From assembly GCA_002409585.1 (NCBI GenBank), contig DHNP01000008.1:69748-86008 (forward strand): DNA of 16,261 bases, written 5' to 3'. Positions 13,615 through 16,261 of the stretch are shown here, piece by piece. A program made the position numbers and the translations under genes. The notes beneath the pieces are model-generated. The model was not told where the DNA came from. It saw only the letters and a list, made by a program, of their open reading frames with translations, and did no database searches. Numbering within the stretch: the first letter of the stretch is position 1; each line of letters begins with the position of its first letter. The stretch is from Ruminococcaceae bacterium UBA5413. GTDB taxonomy: Bacteria > Bacillota > Clostridia > Oscillospirales > Acutalibacteraceae.

Positions 13615-14787
13615 ATGGAAGGGATGCTTAGAGACATGGCAAAGCACGCCGCTGCCGCCGCGCTTTTGCTCGCCGTAATCCTGCCCGTCTGCTTTTCGGC
13701 AACAGCGGGCGCGGGATTCTTTTCGTATTCGTTAAGCACTGAAAAAGCCGCTCCCGGCGACATCATAAAGCTTTATGCAAACGCAAAAAAGTCCGAAGCA
13801 GCGGCGGGGTTCCGCATGAAAATAACTTACGACGAGGACGTTTTAAAGTACATAGGCACCGAAGCGTCAGCGCTTATAAAAAGCGGTACTATGAAAACAA
13901 ACGACAGTTCTTCCCCTTTATACAGCGTATATGTATGCAACGCTGGTAAAAGCCGCGCACCAAAGCTTTCAGGCAATATCATATGCTACGTTTTCCAGGT
14001 TAAAAGCGGCGCGCCGCCCGGCAAAACCGCCGTAGAAGCAGCGGCAGACCAAATCTGCGACTATGACGGCAAAAAGCTGAGTGCCGGCGCGGGCGGAAAA
14101 CTTTACGTCGATATAACGGAGCAGTCGTCGGGCGAGGCATACCTTGTATCACTCGAGCCGCTTTCGGGCAGGCTGAAGCCGGATTTTTCGAGCGCCGTAC
14201 ACGACTACGCCATGCAGGTGCCTTACAGCGTCTCCTCAGTGGAGTTCAAGGCTTTTGCCGGCAGCGGCGGCAGCGTAAGCATAAACCGCAGGACGCTTTA
14301 CGCCGCCGGCAAAAGCACGCTGATTACGGTTACGGTGAAGTCTGCCGACGGTAAAAGCAAGGCCTGCTACACTGTAACTGTAAAAAGGGACGCAAAGCAG
14401 CCGCGTGCCGCAGAAACCGGTACAAGCAGCCCCATACGGAGTTCCGTTTTACCCCCGCCCGCCGGTTCCGGCGAAAATGTATCCGCCGGCAAGGCAGGCA
14501 TAACGGCTTCTAAGAGTCAGTCACGGCCGGCCGTAAAGGAGCGGCGCTCATCCTCTGGCGCCGTTGCCGCGGCGGATAACGTAAAAAGCGCGCAGCCCGC
14601 GGAAAAAAGCGCCGCCCCAGCAGCCGCCCCGGCGTCGGCAGGCGGGCGCGCGGAAAAGACGCGCGTTGTTTATATAACTGAAAACGGCATGCCGGCATTC
14701 ATGGGAGGCATGCTTGCCGCGGCCGCATGCCTCGCGTGCGGCGTTGCGCTGGCGCTTTGGCTCAGGCCGCCGGACAAAAAGCGGTAA
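13615..14787 (+). CDS. Secreted, C-terminally anchored protein with cohesin-like and cadherin-like beta-sandwich domains
   Basis: The product (about 390 aa) starts with a signal peptide: positive n-region, hydrophobic AAAAALLLAVILPVCFSATAGA, probable cleavage near AGA. A cohesin-like domain follows (about 30-165: APGDIIKLYANAKKSEAAAGFRMKITYDEDVLKYIG). Next is a cadherin-like beta-sandwich repeat (about 175-265: VSLEPLSGRLKPDFSSAVHDYAMQVPYSVSSVEF, ending CYTVTVKRD). Then comes a Pro/Ala/Ser-rich linker (about 270-360) and a final membrane span (FMGGMLAAAACLACGVALALWL) with a short basic tail, which suggests cell-surface anchoring. I chose the ATG at 13615; ATGs at 13624 and 13636 are also possible and keep the signal peptide. 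None has an ideal ribosome site. A cell-surface binding or scaffolding role is inferred. Confidence 0.82.
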   Translation: MEGMLRDMAKHAAAAALLLAVILPVCFSATAGAGFFSYSLSTEKAAPGDIIKLYANAKKSEAAAGFRMKITYDEDVLKYIGTEASALIKSGTMKTNDSSSPLYSVYVCNAGKSRAPKLSGNIICYVFQVKSGAPPGKTAVEAAADQICDYDGKKLSAGAGGKLYVDITEQSSGEAYLVSLEPLSGRLKPDFSSAVHDYAMQVPYSVSSVEFKAFAGSGGSVSINRRTLYAAGKSTLITVTVKSADGKSKACYTVTVKRDAKQPRAAETGTSSPIRSSVLPPPAGSGENVSAGKAGITASKSQSRPAVKERRSSSGAVAAADNVKSAQPAEKSAAPAAAPASAGGRAEKTRVVYITENGMPAFMGGMLAAAACLACGVALALWLRPPDKKR

Positions 14788-14826
14788 ATTACGCCCGCGT
14801 TAAACAATAAAAATTCTTTTTATATC

Positions 14827-14852
14827 ATTATTTATCGTTTAAATAATATAAT
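14827..14852 (+). promoter_or_regulatory. Palindrome abutting a TATAAT upstream of mgsA
   Basis: ATTATTTA-TCGTT-TAAATAAT (14827-14847) is a perfect 8-bp inverted repeat whose last base is the first base of TATAAT (14847-14852). The -35 is poor. It could be an operator of the mgsA promoter, or partly a weak structure after the preceding gene. The leader to mgsA would be about 100 nt. Confidence 0.45.
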
Positions 14853-14959
14853 ACGGGATAAAAGATAATATGCTTGATACAGTGGTAAAAGTGCGCCTGC
14901 GTTATCCGCATAATCCTATACGATATTTTTAACATACTTAAGTCAGGATGGTGAAAACT

Positions 14960-15433
14960 ATGGATAATAATTTCATTACGTTTACTATCGGTAAAAAAAA
15001 GAACATAGCCCTTATAGCGCACGACGGCAAGAAGAAAGAACTCATCGACTGGTGCGAGCAAAACAGGGATATCCTTAAAAACCACTCCCTCTGCGGCACC
15101 GGCACTTCCGCAAGGCTTGTAGCGGAAAAAACCGGCCTGCCTGTAAAGGGCTACAACAGCGGCCCCCTCGGCGGCGACCAGCAGATAGGGGCAAAGATAG
15201 TCGAGGGCGTTATAGACTTCGTCGTGTTTTTTTCCGACCCGCTCGAGGCCCAGCCGCATGACCCTGACGTGAAAGCCCTGCTCAGGATAGCCCAGGTTTA
15301 CGACATACCGATAGCGAACAACCGCGCTACGGCAGACTTTATGATACGCTCGCCGCTGATGGGCATGGAGTACGAGCACAAAGTCATAAACTTCCGGCAA
15401 AACGTCATAGACCGTGTGAAAGACATGAAATAA
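14960..15433 (+). CDS. mgsA: Methylglyoxal synthase
   Basis: MgsA converts dihydroxyacetone phosphate to methylglyoxal and phosphate, a bypass of lower glycolysis that relieves sugar-phosphate stress. The 157-aa length is standard. IALIAHDGKKKELIDW is the N-terminal phosphate region, GTGTSARLVAEKTGLPV follows, then KGYNSGPLGGDQQIGAKI with the catalytic Asp73 (E. coli Asp71), FFSDPLEAQPHDPDVKALLR with Asp93, His100 and Asp103 (E. coli Asp91, His98, Asp101), and IPIANNRATADFM. All catalytic residues are present. I prefer the ATG at 14960 because GGTGA lies 5-6 nt upstream; an ATG at 14948 adds four residues but its AGG touches the codon. It is followed after 16 nt by an HPr-like gene, clearly one operon. 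Confidence 0.96.
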   Translation: MDNNFITFTIGKKKNIALIAHDGKKKELIDWCEQNRDILKNHSLCGTGTSARLVAEKTGLPVKGYNSGPLGGDQQIGAKIVEGVIDFVVFFSDPLEAQPHDPDVKALLRIAQVYDIPIANNRATADFMIRSPLMGMEYEHKVINFRQNVIDRVKDMK

Positions 15434-15449
15434 AGGGGGTTATGGTATT

Positions 15450-15677
15450 ATGATTACTACAAAAATATCTATAGACACTGTTGAAAAGGTTAAGGAATTT
15501 TCATCAATAACCACTAAGGAAAACATCGACGGCGAGCTTGTGCAGGGCATACACATCGTAGACGCAAAGTCCGTCATGGGCTTTTTCAGCCTTGACCTGA
15601 GCCGGCCTGTAACGCTTAATATACACTCGGACGATAAAACCATACTCGATAAAATAAGTAAATTTATCGTGGGCTGA
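15450..15677 (+). CDS. HPr-like (Crh-like) protein lacking the catalytic histidine
   Basis: The 75-aa product aligns with the HPr fold: ISIDTVEKVKEFSSI replaces the GLHARPA helix region and has no His before residue 35. By contrast DAKSVMGFFSLDLSRPVTLNIHSDD keeps the regulatory-serine motif (KS-V/I-MG, Ser41, codon TCC at 15570-15572) and following strands. It therefore cannot act as a normal phosphocarrier but could be a target of HPr kinase, like Bacillus Crh. AAGGGGG lies about 9 nt before the ATG and overlaps the end of mgsA's transcript, so translation is probably coupled. It is somewhat shorter than HPr (about 85 aa). Other clostridial proteins of this type are generally annotated as HPr family. 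Confidence 0.88.
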   Translation: MITTKISIDTVEKVKEFSSITTKENIDGELVQGIHIVDAKSVMGFFSLDLSRPVTLNIHSDDKTILDKISKFIVG

Positions 15678-15689
15678 CCGGGTGCCCGC

Positions 15690-15857
15690 AGCGCAGGGGG
15701 CGCTGCGTCCCAATTATGGATTAACGCCCGCCGTTTGGCAGGCTTATTACCTTTCAGATTGAACACAGGTGGAAGAAAGTGTAAAGCTAAACCAACAAAA
15801 ATAAATGTGAAAAGGGAATAATATGGCAGCGCCGTTTTATTCCTTCCACCGTGCCAA
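15690..15857. repeat. Nested inverted repeats in the convergent intergenic region
   Basis: This non-coding stretch after the HPr-like gene has a perfect GCAGCGC/GCGCTGC hairpin (15690-15708). A nested set follows: TTGGCA (15735-15740) with TGCCAA (15852-15857), GGTGGAAG (15768-15775) with CTTCCACC (15843-15850), and GGAATAA (15815-15821) with TTATTCC (15837-15843). No good T-tract follows on the plus strand. It may be a structured 3' UTR or a second RNA; the strand is undecided. Confidence 0.5.
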
Positions 15858-15871
15858 CCTGTAAGGCAGAC

Positions 15872-15909
15872 AAAAAGCCGCGCACGGAAACTTGTTCCAT
15901 ACACGGCTT
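15872..15909 (-). terminator. Intrinsic terminator of the candidate RNA
   Basis: On the minus strand AAGCCGTGTATGGAA pairs with TTCCGTGCGCGGCTT over 15 pairs, three of them U-G wobbles that would be A-C mismatches on the other strand, with TTTTT at the end. This fixes the strand of the transcript. Confidence 0.85.
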
Positions 15910-15949
15910 GAATTTCAAGCTTAACTGTGCCTAACCTTTAATTACCCAC

Positions 15950-15978
15950 TGTACATTATAAGATGTATGGGGTATAAT
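15950..15978 (+). promoter_or_regulatory. Possible plus-strand promoter antisense to the candidate RNA
   Basis: TGTACA (15950-15955, 4 of 6), a 17-nt spacer and TATAAT (15973-15978) point rightward. A transcript from about 15985 would fold the same helices, with wobbles favouring the plus strand in one of them (16009-16030), and would meet ACCTTTTTG at 16071-16078. Confidence 0.4.
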
Positions 15979-16094
15979 AGTTAAGCAATGCGCGGCTAAC
16001 GCCGCAGTGTATGGAGGTCTTTTCTCCGTATGCAGGGCAACGGAGGTTTCGGCTCCTTTGCCTGCATTGCACCTTTTTGTGCCTTACAGCTGTT

Positions 16095-16123
16095 ATTATA
16101 AACCTTATCTGCCAATATTTCAA
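16095..16123 (-). promoter_or_regulatory. Strong promoter of the candidate RNA
   Basis: The minus strand has TTGAAA (16123-16118), a 17-nt spacer and TATAAT (16100-16095), 11 of 12 consensus bases. Start of transcription is expected near 16088. Confidence 0.75.
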
Positions 16124-16232
16124 CTCTTTTTTCTTCTTTACGGTTTTTTCACGGTTTTGCGGGGTTATACCGGCCGTGTGTGCGCAAGTGACTTTTGGCG
16201 GGCATACTTGCGGTAAAGCCGTGCCTAAAGGC

Positions 16233-16260
16233 AAAAATAAAACAGCCACCCTATTGGGTG
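16233..16260 (-). terminator. Probable terminator of a minus-strand gene beyond the right edge
   Basis: CACCC-AATA-GGGTG on the minus strand (16260-16247) is followed by GCTGTTTTATTTTT. The stem may continue past the window edge (an outer ACAG/CTGT would fit). The stretch 16124-16232 before it has no gene; it holds a CGCAAGT/ACTTGCG inverted repeat at about 16183-16212. Confidence 0.5.
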
Positions 16261-16261
16261 A

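Larger units (their letters stand above)
15871..16088 (-). ncRNA. Candidate structured small RNA, about 215 nt, family not recognised
   Basis: A strong minus-strand promoter (16123-16095) and an intrinsic terminator (15909-15872) bracket about 215 nt with no good open reading frame. In transcript order helices are: a GCAC/GTGC hairpin with an A-rich loop; a long hairpin (plus-strand 16030-16067, ATGCAGG... with CCTGCAT, inner GGAG/CTCC); a GGAG/CTCC hairpin with a 7-nt loop (16013-16027); and GCGGC/GCCGC with a 4-nt loop (15992-16005). GCAATGC (15985-15991) can pair with GCATTGC (16064-16070) to close a multi-branch domain. A second domain is closed by GCTTAACT/AGTTAAGC (15919-15926 with 15979-15986) around TACCC/GGGTA and TACAT/ATGTA. 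I see no SRP, tmRNA or RNase P core motif. 6S or the clostridial raiA RNA cannot be excluded by eye. Confidence 0.55.

Noticed and set aside
15440..15904. A 154-codon minus-strand frame over the HPr-like gene and the nested repeats
   Set aside because: It is antisense to a recognisable gene and runs through paired repeat arms; no start signals.
15985..16073. Cloverleaf-like fold with a 7-bp closing stem followed by ACC, possible tRNA
   Set aside because: No T-loop (TTCRANY) or D-loop GG motif, the third arm is a 13-bp hairpin, and CCA is not present, so it is not a tRNA.
15956..16249. A 97-codon minus-strand frame and a 69-codon plus-strand frame in the right-end region
   Set aside because: They cross the RNA promoter and helices, have no ribosome site and no recognisable protein features.

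Overview
The window looks like chromosomal DNA of a Gram-positive Clostridia (Bacillota), probably of the Oscillospiraceae/Ruminococcaceae kind. This rests on a SecA with a C-terminal zinc motif, a BglG-type antiterminator with its RNA target, HPr and HPr-like proteins, a cohesin/cadherin-like surface protein, type III pantothenate kinase, and AT-rich intergenic promoters close to TTGACA-17-TATAAT between moderately GC-rich genes. Isoleucine is mostly encoded by AUA. The taxon is inferred; no rRNA or other marker is present. I see no mobile element, CRISPR array or tRNA.

Layout: 1-1728 is the 3' part of secA (+). It converges on a minus-strand PTS operon, read from a consensus promoter at about 5073: RNA antitermination switch, BglG/LicT-type antiterminator, orphan glucose-family EIIB domain, ptsH and ptsI. 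A plus-strand block follows (5239-7988): a cyclase-family metal hydrolase, an unrecognised 391-aa protein and coaX. The next block (8064-10083, minus) holds a DUF378 membrane protein, a NifX/NafY-like protein, a C_GCAxxG_C_C protein and a coiled-coil protein with a Cys-rich acidic tail. Then on plus come a CpXC protein, asnB, a CrtO-family membrane acyltransferase homologue, a secreted cohesin-like/cadherin-like protein, and an mgsA plus HPr-like operon. The last 580 bases have no convincing protein gene. They do hold a minus-strand promoter, a run of helices and an intrinsic terminator that together define a candidate structured RNA of about 215 nt.

The most interesting theme is carbon-flux signalling. 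The true HPr has the catalytic His15 but Lys at position 46, where HPr kinase would act on Ser. A second HPr-like protein has the opposite pattern: a Ser in a KSVMG motif and no His15. That protein is encoded 16 nt downstream of methylglyoxal synthase. In Bacillus subtilis the His15-less HPr paralogue Crh binds and inhibits MgsA, so the operon suggests a dedicated MgsA/Crh-like switch. The antiterminator keeps both PRD1 histidines but has lost the usual PRD2 histidines, so it probably responds to an EIIB but not to HPr~P. Together these suggest a PTS whose phosphotransfer and regulatory functions sit on separate proteins.
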